From assembly GCA_002151545.1 (NCBI GenBank), contig CP021237.1, forward strand, positions 992,001 through 1,056,000: DNA of 64,000 nt, read 5' to 3'. Shown piece after piece: positions 17,535 to 27,418 of the stretch (position 1 is its first letter; each line of letters begins with the position of its first letter). The notes under the pieces were generated by a model that ran no database searches, was not told the DNA's origin, and saw only the letters and a list, made by a program, of their open reading frames with translations. The translations under genes and the position numbers were made by a program. The stretch comes from Sphingobacteriaceae bacterium GW460-11-11-14-LB5. Lineage in GTDB: Bacteria > Bacteroidota > Bacteroidia > Sphingobacteriales > Sphingobacteriaceae.

Positions 17535-19904
17535 ATGTTCAGATTAAACTTAAAAATAGCTTTGCGAAACCTCTGGAAAAACAAAGGTTTCTCCCTGATT
17601 AATATCGGTGGATTAGCCATTGGTTTGGCCAGCTGTATGATTTTGTTATTATATGTTGCTTACGAGTGGAGCTACGATAAACAATTTTCCAATCATGATA
17701 AAACTTATGTAGTTTATCAAAATATGAAGGCTAGTGGTAAAACTTTTAGCTGGGCATGGACACCAAATGTGATGGCTAAAGAAGTTCAGGAAAAAATCCC
17801 TGGAGTTAAATATGCCGCTCACACCACTTATCCAAGGAAACAACTCATTACCGTTGCAGATCATAAGATAAATAGCAATGCCGTATTTGCCGATCAGAAT
17901 TTTATTAAAATATTGGATTATAAATTTCTTGAAGGTAATTCGGCCACCGTTTTAAAAGATGTAAATACCATTATTCTAACCAGGTCTTTTGCGAAAAAAT
18001 TATTCGGAAATGAAGATCCTATTAATAAAACAGTAAAGCTCGAAAACGAAGAAGTATTAAAAGTAGAAGCCGTAATAGAAGATGCTCCTGCAAATAGCAG
18101 CTTAATTTTTGAATGTATTATGCCCTGGGCGTTGTTCGAAAAACGGGAAACCTGGGCTAAGGAAGACAATTGGGGGAATAACATGTGTTTAACACTCGTT
18201 CAGTTAAAGGACAATAACTTTTTCACAACTGCAAATGATCTGATGTATGGTATTTACAAACGCAATCAAAAAGATAATTCGGCAGTAGCTTTATTGCATC
18301 CTTTGTCTAAATGGCATCTTTATGATGATTTTGTAAATGGTAAATCGGTAGGTGGAAAAATAGATCAGCTCAAAATATTTTTATTGCTGGCCTTTTGCAT
18401 CTTATTAATTGCCTGCGTAAATTTTATGAATTTATCTACTGCACGATCAGAACGTAGGGCAAAAGAAGTTGGCGTTCGTAAAGCAATTGGATCAACACGC
18501 AAATCGTTAATTAGTCAGTTTTTTTTAGAATCCCTGCTCATCACATTTATCGCCACCGTTTTAGCTTTTATCTTAATTGAGGTTAGTTTACCATATTTTA
18601 ATAATTTGTTGGATATTAAATTAACAATCGATTATCATAATGGCCCATTTTGGTTAACGCTTATGGGGCTAATGGTTTTAACCGGATTTGTGGCAGGTAG
18701 TTATCCGGCACTTTATTTATCTTCTTTCGAGCCGATTAAAGTGTTAAAAGGTTTCACCCTTAAAACAGATTCATCCGCTTCGGTGAGGAAAGTATTGGTG
18801 GTTGGCCAATTCGTTTTTGCTGCTGGTTTAATTATTTGTACCGCAGTAATTTATCAGCAACTTAACTATGTTAAAAACAAACCTATTGGTTATGATCAAT
18901 CCAATTTAATTCAAATAGCAGTAGTAGGCAAAATGAACGATGCTGCCAAGCTAGAATTGCTTAAAACACAACTTATAGCCGCTGGTGCAACCACTCATGT
19001 TACTTCTTTTAGCACAGATTTTACTGAAGGTGGGGATAATACAACCGGTGTAGAATGGGAAGGTAAAAATCCGAATGAGAAAATTTCTTTTAATCATAGA
19101 GCAATAGGATATGATTTTGTTGAAACCATTGGAACCAAGCTAGTAAGTGGTAGAGAGTTTTCTGCGAAATTTCCAAATGATACAACCAGCATATTGTTAA
19201 ATGAAGCGGCAGTGAGAATGATGGGATTAAAAAATCCGGTCGGTAAGCAGATTACTTTCTGGGGTAAAAAACTAAATATAGTTGGTATTGTACAAGACTT
19301 TGTTGTAGAAAGTGTTTACCAAAGAGTATCCCCAATGATTTTTAGGTCAAATGGAAGGGATGATGCGAGGGTTATCATTGCGCGGTTAAACCCAAATCAA
19401 AACATCAGTTCATCATTGGCTAAAATTGACGATTTAGTAAAACAAATGGAACCTAATTATCCGGTTAACCGCAAATTTGTGAACGAATCATTTGAAGTAA
19501 AATTTAAAAATGAAAAACTTTTAGGTACGCTTTCAAACTGGTTTGGTGGTTTCGCCATTTTCATTTCTTGTTTAGGATTATTAGGCCTGGCGCTTTTTAT
19601 GGCAGAACAACGCAAAAAGGAAATCAGTATCCGTAAGGTTTTGGGTGCCAGCACGGGCAATATCCTCGTGTTGCTGAATAAAGATTTTATAAAACTGGTG
19701 GCCATTGCCAATCTTATAGCGTTTCCCTTAGCCTATATCATTATAAATAAATGGCTTTCGGCTTTCGAGTACCGCGTCTCTATATCTGCATTACCTTTTA
19801 TTGTAGCAATTGCTTTGTCGGTAATCATTGCCATACTAACCGTTAGTGCCCAGTCGGTTAAAGTGGCAAAAGCCAATCCTATTGATGCGTTAAAATATGA
19901 ATAA
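17535..19904 (+). CDS. FtsX/MacB-type ABC permease, paralogue 1
   Basis: 789 residues, about twice the size of a simple MacB permease core. It begins with the shared motif MFRLNLKIALRNLWKNKGF and a first helix (about 20-42). A large periplasmic domain follows, then three helices (about 280-410), a second periplasmic region and three C-terminal helices (about 670-780). It ends in the shared ALKYE. The cytoplasmic turn RRAKEVGVRKAIGSTRKSL and the C-terminal RKKEISIRKVLGAS are FtsX coupling-helix motifs that contact the ATPase. Such permeases usually move peptides, lipids or antibiotics out of the inner membrane rather than importing solutes. Confidence 0.92.
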   Translation: MFRLNLKIALRNLWKNKGFSLINIGGLAIGLASCMILLLYVAYEWSYDKQFSNHDKTYVVYQNMKASGKTFSWAWTPNVMAKEVQEKIPGVKYAAHTTYPRKQLITVADHKINSNAVFADQNFIKILDYKFLEGNSATVLKDVNTIILTRSFAKKLFGNEDPINKTVKLENEEVLKVEAVIEDAPANSSLIFECIMPWALFEKRETWAKEDNWGNNMCLTLVQLKDNNFFTTANDLMYGIYKRNQKDNSAVALLHPLSKWHLYDDFVNGKSVGGKIDQLKIFLLLAFCILLIACVNFMNLSTARSERRAKEVGVRKAIGSTRKSLISQFFLESLLITFIATVLAFILIEVSLPYFNNLLDIKLTIDYHNGPFWLTLMGLMVLTGFVAGSYPALYLSSFEPIKVLKGFTLKTDSSASVRKVLVVGQFVFAAGLIICTAVIYQQLNYVKNKPIGYDQSNLIQIAVVGKMNDAAKLELLKTQLIAAGATTHVTSFSTDFTEGGDNTTGVEWEGKNPNEKISFNHRAIGYDFVETIGTKLVSGREFSAKFPNDTTSILLNEAAVRMMGLKNPVGKQITFWGKKLNIVGIVQDFVVESVYQRVSPMIFRSNGRDDARVIIARLNPNQNISSSLAKIDDLVKQMEPNYPVNRKFVNESFEVKFKNEKLLGTLSNWFGGFAIFISCLGLLGLALFMAEQRKKEISIRKVLGASTGNILVLLNKDFIKLVAIANLIAFPLAYIIINKWLSAFEYRVSISALPFIVAIALSVIIAILTVSAQSVKVAKANPIDALKYE

Positions 19905-19981
19905 GGTATAAGGTTAAAAGGTTGAGGGCGTAAGGTTAAAACGCCCAGACCTTATACCCTATACCTCAAACCTTACACCTT
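19905..19981. repeat. Inter-permease hairpin spacer 1
   Basis: 77 bp. The left arm is made of AAGGTATAAGGTTAAAAGG-like words and the right arm of CCTTATACCCTATACC-like words, forming an imperfect inverted repeat that fills the whole gap up to the next ATG. Confidence 0.8.
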
Positions 19982-22357
19982 ATGTTCAGATTAAACTTAA
20001 AAATCGCTTTACGTAACCTTTGGAGAAATAAAACCATAACCGCTATTAACGTAGGTGGTTTGGCTATCGCTTTAGCTGCTTTTATTTTGGTTACGATGTA
20101 TTTTACCTATGAAACAGGTTTTGACAGGGAAAACCCTCATTATAACGAAATTTACGTCGTAGGCAGGCAGTTGCCTGATTTTAAGACCAATAATACTCCG
20201 CCACCGTTGGGGAAAGCCATTAAGGCAGAAATGCCAGAAGTACTTGCAGTTGGTACCATGAAATTAAGTTACTTTGAGTTTCCTGTTACCAGCAATAATG
20301 GCGTGGTTTTTTTAAGTAAATGCCTCTATCTCGATTATGCTGCTGCAAAAATGTTTAATTTGAAACCCAGTAACGGTTTAACCCAGCCAGAAAGTACCAC
20401 CGAAAATCTGTTTTACCTCAGTAACGAAAATTATAAAACGCTTTTCCCTCGTAATAAAAACGGTCAGCCTGAAATGGTTTGGATTGGGAGTAAATCTGCT
20501 AATATAACAGGTAAACTGAGCGGAAGTATTTTTGCCAATCCGCAATCTAATATTTCTTTCGATGCCATTTCATTGATGAAAGAAGTTGGGACAGGCGAAA
20601 ACTATGGGTATAACAACTATACTACCTATATCCAGGTAAAACCAGGAACAGATGTTCAGGCGCTGGAAGCCAAAATAAATGCACTTTACAAAAAGGAAAT
20701 GCTCAAAGACGGAGCTGATCCAAACAATGAATCTTTTAAAAAGACCAAAACCTTTCTTGATCCTTTAAAAAACCAGCACCTTAGACCAAAAGCAGGTAGC
20801 GATGCCAACTATAAAGTGCTAATGGCTTTATCGGTTTTAGGTATTTTAATATTAGTAATTGCCTGTATCAATTTTACCAATCTGAGTATAGCACAGGCGA
20901 CCAAACGGGCAAAAGAAGTAGGTGTTAAAAAAGTAATGGGCGCTTACCGCTTTCAGCTTGCCTTTCAGTTTTTATCAGAAATACTGATCCAGTGTTTCGT
21001 AGCCACCATTTTAGGTTTGATCATAGCAGAAATCATCCTGCCAAAATTTAATAACCTGTTTACCATAAATTTAACTATTTGGACATCCCATAATGCCTTG
21101 TTTTGGCAGCTGCCACTTATCTTAATTTTTATTACACTAATCGCGGGTATTTATCCTGCCATGGTCTTATCAGGATTTAAGCCTGCCCTGGTTTTAAAAG
21201 GTAATTTTCAAACCAGCAAACAGAGCTATTGGTTGCGTAACAGCCTGTTGGTGGTTCAGTTTAGTGTAGCCGTAATTTTTGTTATTGGTTTGCTCATCAT
21301 TAATTCTCAACTGAAATACATGCGTACACAGGATGTTGGTTTCAAGCCTGAGCAAGTCGTTTACATTAAAAACCTGGCTTATTTCGTTGCGCCAAGTAAA
21401 TTTGAGCCGATACGAAATCGAATTTCTAAAATTCCGGGCGTAAAGTCTGTTACCGTTGCCAATGCCTTGCCTGATGGCTCCGACAGTGGGAAAAATAAAT
21501 ATACGGTTGATGGGAAAGAACAAAGTTTAAGTTTTACTGATGTAGATTTTGATTATTTCGAAACCTTAGATATCAAGATTAAAGAAGGCAGAACATTCTC
21601 CCGGGAATTTAAAACCGATACTGCAAACGCTGCTATACTGAATGAGGCCGCAGTAGCCAAGTATGGACTAACCAACCCGCTGGGTAAAACCATAAAAGGT
21701 TGCCAGAATAAAGAATATAAAATTGTAGGCGTGATAAAAGATTTTAAAGCGCTGGGATTTGAGAAAGCAGTAGAGCCAACCATTTATGCAATAAATGATC
21801 CTTGTGGAAATCCGAAGACTGAAATTATGATTAAGATCGCCGAGCACAATATGGCTGATGTGCTGAGCACCCTAAAATCGCAATGGCCGGCGATTAACAA
21901 ACTGGATGGAGATAATTTCCGCTATCAGTTTCTGGATGAAATGTATGGCAAACTCTTTAAAAAACAAGAACAATTACAATCTGTATTTTTTGCTGCGGCT
22001 ATACTCACCATTTTTATTGCAATACTAGGCTTGTTTGCTTTTGCAAAGTACATTACGACAGGTAGGATTAAAGAAATTGCAGTAAGGAAAATTCTTGGCG
22101 CAAGTCATTTACAGATTTTTAAACTCATCAATAGTTCATTTTTTGTAATGGTTCTAATCGCTAATATTATTTCCTGGCCACTGGCATACATATTAACTAA
22201 AAAGTGGCTCGAAACCTTTGCATATCGAATAGATCTGCCACTTTTTCCTTTTTTAATCAGTGCTGCATTAACCATTTTATTAACCATTATCACCGTAAGT
22301 ATCCAGGCGAATAGCGCAGTTAAAGCAAACCCTGTTGATGCCCTTAAATATGAATAA
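19982..22357 (+). CDS. FtsX/MacB-type ABC permease, paralogue 2
   Basis: 791 residues with the same layout as paralogue 1: start MFRLNLKIALRNLWRNKT, central coupling motif KRAKEVGVKKVMGAYRFQL, C-terminal motif GRIKEIAVRKILGAS and end ALKYE. The periplasmic domain differs strongly from its neighbours, as expected if the four copies have different partners or substrates. It is separated from both neighbours by short hairpin spacers and is probably transcribed with them. Confidence 0.92.
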   Translation: MFRLNLKIALRNLWRNKTITAINVGGLAIALAAFILVTMYFTYETGFDRENPHYNEIYVVGRQLPDFKTNNTPPPLGKAIKAEMPEVLAVGTMKLSYFEFPVTSNNGVVFLSKCLYLDYAAAKMFNLKPSNGLTQPESTTENLFYLSNENYKTLFPRNKNGQPEMVWIGSKSANITGKLSGSIFANPQSNISFDAISLMKEVGTGENYGYNNYTTYIQVKPGTDVQALEAKINALYKKEMLKDGADPNNESFKKTKTFLDPLKNQHLRPKAGSDANYKVLMALSVLGILILVIACINFTNLSIAQATKRAKEVGVKKVMGAYRFQLAFQFLSEILIQCFVATILGLIIAEIILPKFNNLFTINLTIWTSHNALFWQLPLILIFITLIAGIYPAMVLSGFKPALVLKGNFQTSKQSYWLRNSLLVVQFSVAVIFVIGLLIINSQLKYMRTQDVGFKPEQVVYIKNLAYFVAPSKFEPIRNRISKIPGVKSVTVANALPDGSDSGKNKYTVDGKEQSLSFTDVDFDYFETLDIKIKEGRTFSREFKTDTANAAILNEAAVAKYGLTNPLGKTIKGCQNKEYKIVGVIKDFKALGFEKAVEPTIYAINDPCGNPKTEIMIKIAEHNMADVLSTLKSQWPAINKLDGDNFRYQFLDEMYGKLFKKQEQLQSVFFAAAILTIFIAILGLFAFAKYITTGRIKEIAVRKILGASHLQIFKLINSSFFVMVLIANIISWPLAYILTKKWLETFAYRIDLPLFPFLISAALTILLTIITVSIQANSAVKANPVDALKYE

Positions 22358-22446
22358 CGGCGTAAGGTTTAAGGTATAAGGCGTAAGGCGTAAGGTTAAC
22401 GCCCAGCCCCTAAACCCTAAATCCTACACCCTAAACCCTACACCTT
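22358..22446. repeat. Inter-permease hairpin spacer 2
   Basis: 89 bp. It has a GGCGTAAGGTTTAAGG-type left half and a CCCTAAACCCTAAATCC-type right half. The right half resembles plant telomere repeats by composition only. Confidence 0.8.
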
Positions 22447-24846
22447 ATGTTTAAACTCAATTTAAAAATCGCCTGGCGAAATCTCTGGAAAAACAAGGGT
22501 TATACCTTGATTAACATTCTTGGCCTATCAATAGGTATGGCGAGTTGTATCCTCATTTTTATTTTTATCCGTTACCAGTTAAGTTTTGACGAAAACTTTA
22601 AAAATGAGGGGCGCATATATCGCGTCATAAGTGGCTGGACTACCCCTGATAATTTTTTCGAATCTCCAGGTACGCCCAGACCTCTTCCGGCAGCTATGCG
22701 CAATGATTTTAAACAACAATTTGATAAAGTTGCTGCAATTCAGGCAGGTGGAGGGATCATTAAAGTGAAAGATGAATCGGGAAAAGAAAGAATTAAAACT
22801 TCTGAAAGTGTGCATTATGCTGAGCCCGATTTTTTTGAGATTTTAAGCTTTAAATGGCTCGAAGGGAATCCACGCCAGTCGCTGAGCCAGCCTAATACTG
22901 TTGTTTTATCAGATGATATGGCCGATAAACTTTTTGGAGATTGGCATAAGGCAGTAGGGCAAAGTATTAATTTTCGAAATAAAGAAAACCTTAAAGTTAC
23001 TGGCATTATAGCCAAAACCCCCGATAATAGCTCTTTTCCGCTGAAGGTAGTCATCTCTTATAAAACATATCTGAATCAGGCAAGACCAGAGTCTACCAAT
23101 TGGGGTACAGTTTCTTCTAATTCCGAATGTTACGTTTTATTAAAGGAAGGTGTTTCTATTGATGATGCAAGTAAAAACCTCCCTCAGTTTATCACTAAAT
23201 ATTATCAAAAAGATGCTGTTTCGAAAGAAGGGCATCGTTTTCAGCCACTGAGAGATATTCATTACAATGCAGACCTGGGCAATTTTGCAAATAAAGTAAT
23301 GCCAAAGAAAGAACTTTATGGCCTGGCCATAATTGGTGCTTTTTTGTTGTTAACTGCATGTATCAATTTCATAAACCTTGCTACTGCACAGGCGGTAAGC
23401 AGAGGGAAAGAAGTTGGTGTACGTAAAGTGATGGGCAGTTTGCGCAGGCAGTTAATTGTACAGTTTCTAACCGAAACATTAACAATAACAGTCATATCGT
23501 TATTGGTAGGATGTGTTTTAACAGAAGCGGCCTTGCCCGGGATGCAAAGCCTCTTTAAGGACCATATTTCATTTAGTATAATCGAACACCCGATCATATT
23601 GATATTTATGGTGGCTTTGGTGTTAGTCGTAAGCTTTTTAGCCGGTTTTTATCCTGCAATGGTGATGTCTGGTTATAGTCCCGCATTAGCCATTAAAAAT
23701 AAAATCACAGCAAACGCTGCAGGTTTAAGTTTGCGGAAAGTTCTCGTGGTGGTACAATTTGCCATCACCATTATACTCATTATAGGCACTTTGGTTGTAT
23801 TAAGGCAAATGAGTTATATGCGGGAGAAACCTCTTGGTTTTATCCCTACAGCAGTAGCCCTAATTGATGTCCCTTTTGATAGCATCGCCATTACCCGGTA
23901 CCATACTTTGCAAGATCGGATCAGTAAAATTCCAGGTGTAATATCAAGCAGTTATTGCAGTGCAGCACCATCTTCCGATTTTAATAATGAAAGTAATTTC
24001 AGGTATAATGGAACAGTACAATCAACTTTTCAGGCCAATACCAAAACCGGTGACGAAAATTATTTTAAAACATTTGGTTTAGAAATTATTGCCGGGAAAG
24101 GTTTATCTAAAAGTGATACACTCAAAGAATTCGTAGTCAACGAAACCATATTAAAAAAACTCAATGTGGTTAACTACAATGATGCGATTGGTAAACCCAT
24201 TCGGGTTCATGGTAAAATAGGCAATATTATCGGTGTGGTTAAAGATTTTAACAACATGAGCCTGCATGAGCCCATTTCTCCGATTTTGATCAGTAGCGAT
24301 AAGGAATCGTATAACACGATAGCGGTAAAGCTCGATAGTAAACTTATTTTACCTGCCATGAAGGCCATAGAAAATACCTGGAACAATGTACTGCCTGAGT
24401 ATGTATACGGCGCTACTTTTATGGATGATAAAATAAGTGAATATTATCAAACGGAAAAAATAATGGGCGCCCTGTTTAAAGTGTTTGTGGGGGTAATTAT
24501 CTTTATTTCCTTTATTGGTTTATTTGGTTTAATATCATTTGTTGCGGCACAACGCACTAAAGAAGTGGCCATTAGAAAAGTTCTAGGCGCTTCGACCATC
24601 GAATTGGTTAGGATGCTTAATGGATCGTTCCTTTTAATGGTTTTTATTGCCAACCTGGTGGCATGGCCGCTTGCGTACCTGTTTATTTCGAAATGGTTAT
24701 CCGGTTTTGCCTATCGGATCGACATCAGCATCTGGCCTTTTGCGCTCGCCATGCTGATTTCGATGGCAATTACTTTGGTTACCGTCAGTATCCGCTCTTA
24801 TAAAGCAGCAGCTGCAAATACGATTGATGCACTTAAATATGAATAA
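22447..24846 (+). CDS. FtsX/MacB-type ABC permease, paralogue 3
   Basis: 799 residues. It starts MFKLNLKIAWRNLWKNKGY, carries SRGKEVGVRKVMGSLRRQL in the middle and QRTKEVAIRKVLGAS near the end, and ends ALKYE. Membrane layout is as in paralogue 1. The first periplasmic domain contains an RIYRVISGWTTPDNF segment typical of the MacB-like domain of Bacteroidota permeases. The cargo cannot be predicted. Confidence 0.92.
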   Translation: MFKLNLKIAWRNLWKNKGYTLINILGLSIGMASCILIFIFIRYQLSFDENFKNEGRIYRVISGWTTPDNFFESPGTPRPLPAAMRNDFKQQFDKVAAIQAGGGIIKVKDESGKERIKTSESVHYAEPDFFEILSFKWLEGNPRQSLSQPNTVVLSDDMADKLFGDWHKAVGQSINFRNKENLKVTGIIAKTPDNSSFPLKVVISYKTYLNQARPESTNWGTVSSNSECYVLLKEGVSIDDASKNLPQFITKYYQKDAVSKEGHRFQPLRDIHYNADLGNFANKVMPKKELYGLAIIGAFLLLTACINFINLATAQAVSRGKEVGVRKVMGSLRRQLIVQFLTETLTITVISLLVGCVLTEAALPGMQSLFKDHISFSIIEHPIILIFMVALVLVVSFLAGFYPAMVMSGYSPALAIKNKITANAAGLSLRKVLVVVQFAITIILIIGTLVVLRQMSYMREKPLGFIPTAVALIDVPFDSIAITRYHTLQDRISKIPGVISSSYCSAAPSSDFNNESNFRYNGTVQSTFQANTKTGDENYFKTFGLEIIAGKGLSKSDTLKEFVVNETILKKLNVVNYNDAIGKPIRVHGKIGNIIGVVKDFNNMSLHEPISPILISSDKESYNTIAVKLDSKLILPAMKAIENTWNNVLPEYVYGATFMDDKISEYYQTEKIMGALFKVFVGVIIFISFIGLFGLISFVAAQRTKEVAIRKVLGASTIELVRMLNGSFLLMVFIANLVAWPLAYLFISKWLSGFAYRIDISIWPFALAMLISMAITLVTVSIRSYKAAAANTIDALKYE

Positions 24847-24921
24847 ACTGGCGTTTAGCCATTGGCGCTTAGCGTAGATTTATCGCTAATGCCAACCGCT
24901 CTCCGCTAAACCTTACACCTT
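24847..24921. repeat. Inter-permease hairpin spacer 3
   Basis: 75 bp with GGCGTTTAGCCATTGGCGC words on the left and CGCTAATGCCAACCGC words on the right. It is a second, GC-richer version of the spacer repeat, close to the one at 27343. Confidence 0.8.
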
Positions 24922-27342
24922 ATGTTCCAGCTCAACTTAAAAATCGCATTGCGAAACTTACTTAGAAACAAAGTTTATGCAGCCATAAATATTGGTGGTT
25001 TGGCTATTGGCTTAACCGCTTTTGTATTGATGCTCTTATATATCAATCACGAAGAAAGTTATGATACCTGGTCGCCTGATCTGCAGAACGTTTATCAGAT
25101 CAGAGAGAAACATGATTTTTTTACGCCCGATAATCAGGATCATTGGCAGGAAATCAGCAATTCGCGTGTTGCAGCCTTAATTAAAGAAAAGGCACCACAA
25201 TTTAGTGCCATCACAAAGGTCGATTCTGAGTGGGGAAACGGGTTTTCAGTCAAGTTAGCCCATGCTGATCCAATTATTGTAAAATCAATTAAAGATGCCG
25301 ACTCTGCATTTTTTGATGTTTTTCCTTATAAATTTATTCAGGGAAATAGAGAAAACGCCCTGAAAGAACCGAATACGGTAGTTTTAAAGCAAAGTTTGGC
25401 CATTAAACTTTATGGTACGGACCGTGTTTTAGGGAAAGAGTTTAAATTGGTGAGGTGGCGGGATGACAAGGGCACAGCCTTGAAAATTACCGGAGTGGTT
25501 GCTGATGTTAATACCCCTGAAAGTGTAACTTTTAATGGAATAAGTCATACAGGAGATCAGGATCATGATCCCGATCAGCCGGGTAGTTCGCATTATAACC
25601 AGGTGTATGCAAAATCGGCTAACAGAATAGATACGCTTACTGCAAATAGTACTTTGCAAAAGGTATATTTAGACTTTAAGAAAAAATCATTTGCCGAGCA
25701 AAAAATCAATTTTGAAGATGTTTACAAAAACGGGAAAAAACCGGGACTTAAAGCTATTGCATTAAAAGATGTTCATGCGAATCCTCCATTTGCTATTGAT
25801 TGGTTAAGCAAGTTGAAGCCTGTAATCGGGATTTCTATTTTTTTGCTGTTGGTATCTATTATCAATTTTGTGAATCTGGCCACAGCACAATCGGTTCAAA
25901 GAGCTAAAGAGGTTGGTGTAAGAAAAGTATTAGGTTCATATAAAAAACAGTTGATATCTCAATTCTTAATCGAATCTGCACTACAAAGCATGATCTCATT
26001 ATTTTTAAGCATTATTTTAATAGAGGTTTTGTTACCGACATTTAATCATCAGTTTAATGTTGAATTAAGTTTTTGGCACAATGATCATTTGCTTGGTTTA
26101 AGCATGCAGCTTTTAGGGCTTTTTGCTTTGGTAACACTTTTGGCAGGCTTTTATCCCGCATGGATATTATCTAATTATGATCCCGTTGCAGTTCTTAAAG
26201 GCAATTACGGGAGTAGTTTTAAGGGGCTCGCCCTGCGTAATGTGCTTGTTGTCTTTCAGTTTGTCATTTCTGTAACTTTTATTATCGCGATAGGGGTAAT
26301 GCAGATGCAAACCAGATACATTAGCCAGAAAGATTTAGGTTTTGACCGCGATAAATTGATTAACCTTCAAACAGGTTACGACCAAAATTTTGCGGAGAAG
26401 ATTAAACGTATTCCAGGTGTCCAATACGTATCTACCACAACCCAGGTAATGGGAAATGCCTTTAATAATAAAAGCGAAATCATTTATAAAGGCAACAACA
26501 TTAATCTTAATGGAGTAACGGTTACAATGGATGCCTTACAAACCCTGGGGGTTAAGTTAATTTCGGGGCGATTATTTTCTAAAGAATATAAGCAAGATAC
26601 CATTAACTCAGTTATACTTAACGAAGCTGCAGCAAATTTACTAGGTAAAAACATGGTTGGCCAAACTTATGCAAAAGTAGATTATGAAGGTAAGATGATT
26701 ACTTTTCAGGTGGTCGGCGTGATCAAAAATTACCACAATGAGGGTTTTGACAAAACGGTATTGCCAACGGTTTACAAAGTAACCAGCTTAGGCGGAACAT
26801 CCAATACAAACAATATGTTGGTACGTTTCGATACGAAAAACTATAAAGGAATTATCGATAATATCGCGGCGGAGTGGAAAAAAAGCTATCCAGATTTTTC
26901 TTTTCGCTACCAATCGATGGATGAAGCTTTTTCGAACATCCTGGAAGAAAATAACCGCTTTATGCAAATGATTATCCTGTTTAGTGCAGTTTCTGTTTCA
27001 CTGTCCTTACTAGGTTTGTTCGCCCTATCCACATTCATTGCCAAACGCCGTACTAAGGAAATTGCGGTAAGAAAAATTTTGGGCGCATCTAATATTCAGA
27101 TTGTAAATCTTTTAAATAAATCGTTTTTAATTTTGGTTACTGTAGCCAATTTAATCAGCTGGCCGATAGCCTATATTTTAATTAAAAAATGGCTCGATGG
27201 TTTTGCCTATAGAATTGATATGCCGGTTTATCCATTTTTGATGGCCACCATGGTTTCAGTAGTGATCTCGGCATTAACCGTTAGTATTCAGGCGAGAAAA
27301 GCAGCCAATGGCAACCCGGTACATGCACTTAAATATGAATAA
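24922..27342 (+). CDS. FtsX/MacB-type ABC permease, paralogue 4
   Basis: 806 residues, the longest of the four. It starts MFQLNLKIALRNLLRNKVY, carries QRAKEVGVRKVLGSYKKQL in the middle and RRTKEIAVRKILGAS near the end, and ends HALKYE. In the N-terminal periplasmic region EKHDFFTPDNQDHWQ and HTGDQDHDPDQPGSSH are polar segments not seen in the other copies. It is followed 76 bp later by the second ATPase gene. Confidence 0.92.
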   Translation: MFQLNLKIALRNLLRNKVYAAINIGGLAIGLTAFVLMLLYINHEESYDTWSPDLQNVYQIREKHDFFTPDNQDHWQEISNSRVAALIKEKAPQFSAITKVDSEWGNGFSVKLAHADPIIVKSIKDADSAFFDVFPYKFIQGNRENALKEPNTVVLKQSLAIKLYGTDRVLGKEFKLVRWRDDKGTALKITGVVADVNTPESVTFNGISHTGDQDHDPDQPGSSHYNQVYAKSANRIDTLTANSTLQKVYLDFKKKSFAEQKINFEDVYKNGKKPGLKAIALKDVHANPPFAIDWLSKLKPVIGISIFLLLVSIINFVNLATAQSVQRAKEVGVRKVLGSYKKQLISQFLIESALQSMISLFLSIILIEVLLPTFNHQFNVELSFWHNDHLLGLSMQLLGLFALVTLLAGFYPAWILSNYDPVAVLKGNYGSSFKGLALRNVLVVFQFVISVTFIIAIGVMQMQTRYISQKDLGFDRDKLINLQTGYDQNFAEKIKRIPGVQYVSTTTQVMGNAFNNKSEIIYKGNNINLNGVTVTMDALQTLGVKLISGRLFSKEYKQDTINSVILNEAAANLLGKNMVGQTYAKVDYEGKMITFQVVGVIKNYHNEGFDKTVLPTVYKVTSLGGTSNTNNMLVRFDTKNYKGIIDNIAAEWKKSYPDFSFRYQSMDEAFSNILEENNRFMQMIILFSAVSVSLSLLGLFALSTFIAKRRTKEIAVRKILGASNIQIVNLLNKSFLILVTVANLISWPIAYILIKKWLDGFAYRIDMPVYPFLMATMVSVVISALTVSIQARKAANGNPVHALKYE

Positions 27343-27418
27343 ACTGGCGTGTAGCGTTTGGCGCTTAGTGTAGATTTATCGCTAACCCCCAACCGCTATA
27401 CGCCAAACCCTAAAAAAT
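27343..27418. repeat. Hairpin spacer 4, before the second ATPase
   Basis: 76 bp, closely similar to the spacer at 24847: the shared segment GTAGATTTATCGCTAA marks the turn, with GGCGCTTAG words left and CCGCTATACGCC words right. Confidence 0.8.

Noticed and set aside
22358..22446. Telomere-like (TTTAGGG)n repeats as chromosome end
   Set aside because: The words are degenerate, occur in short spacers inside an operon and come with complementary halves; this is a hairpin repeat inside a bacterial chromosome.
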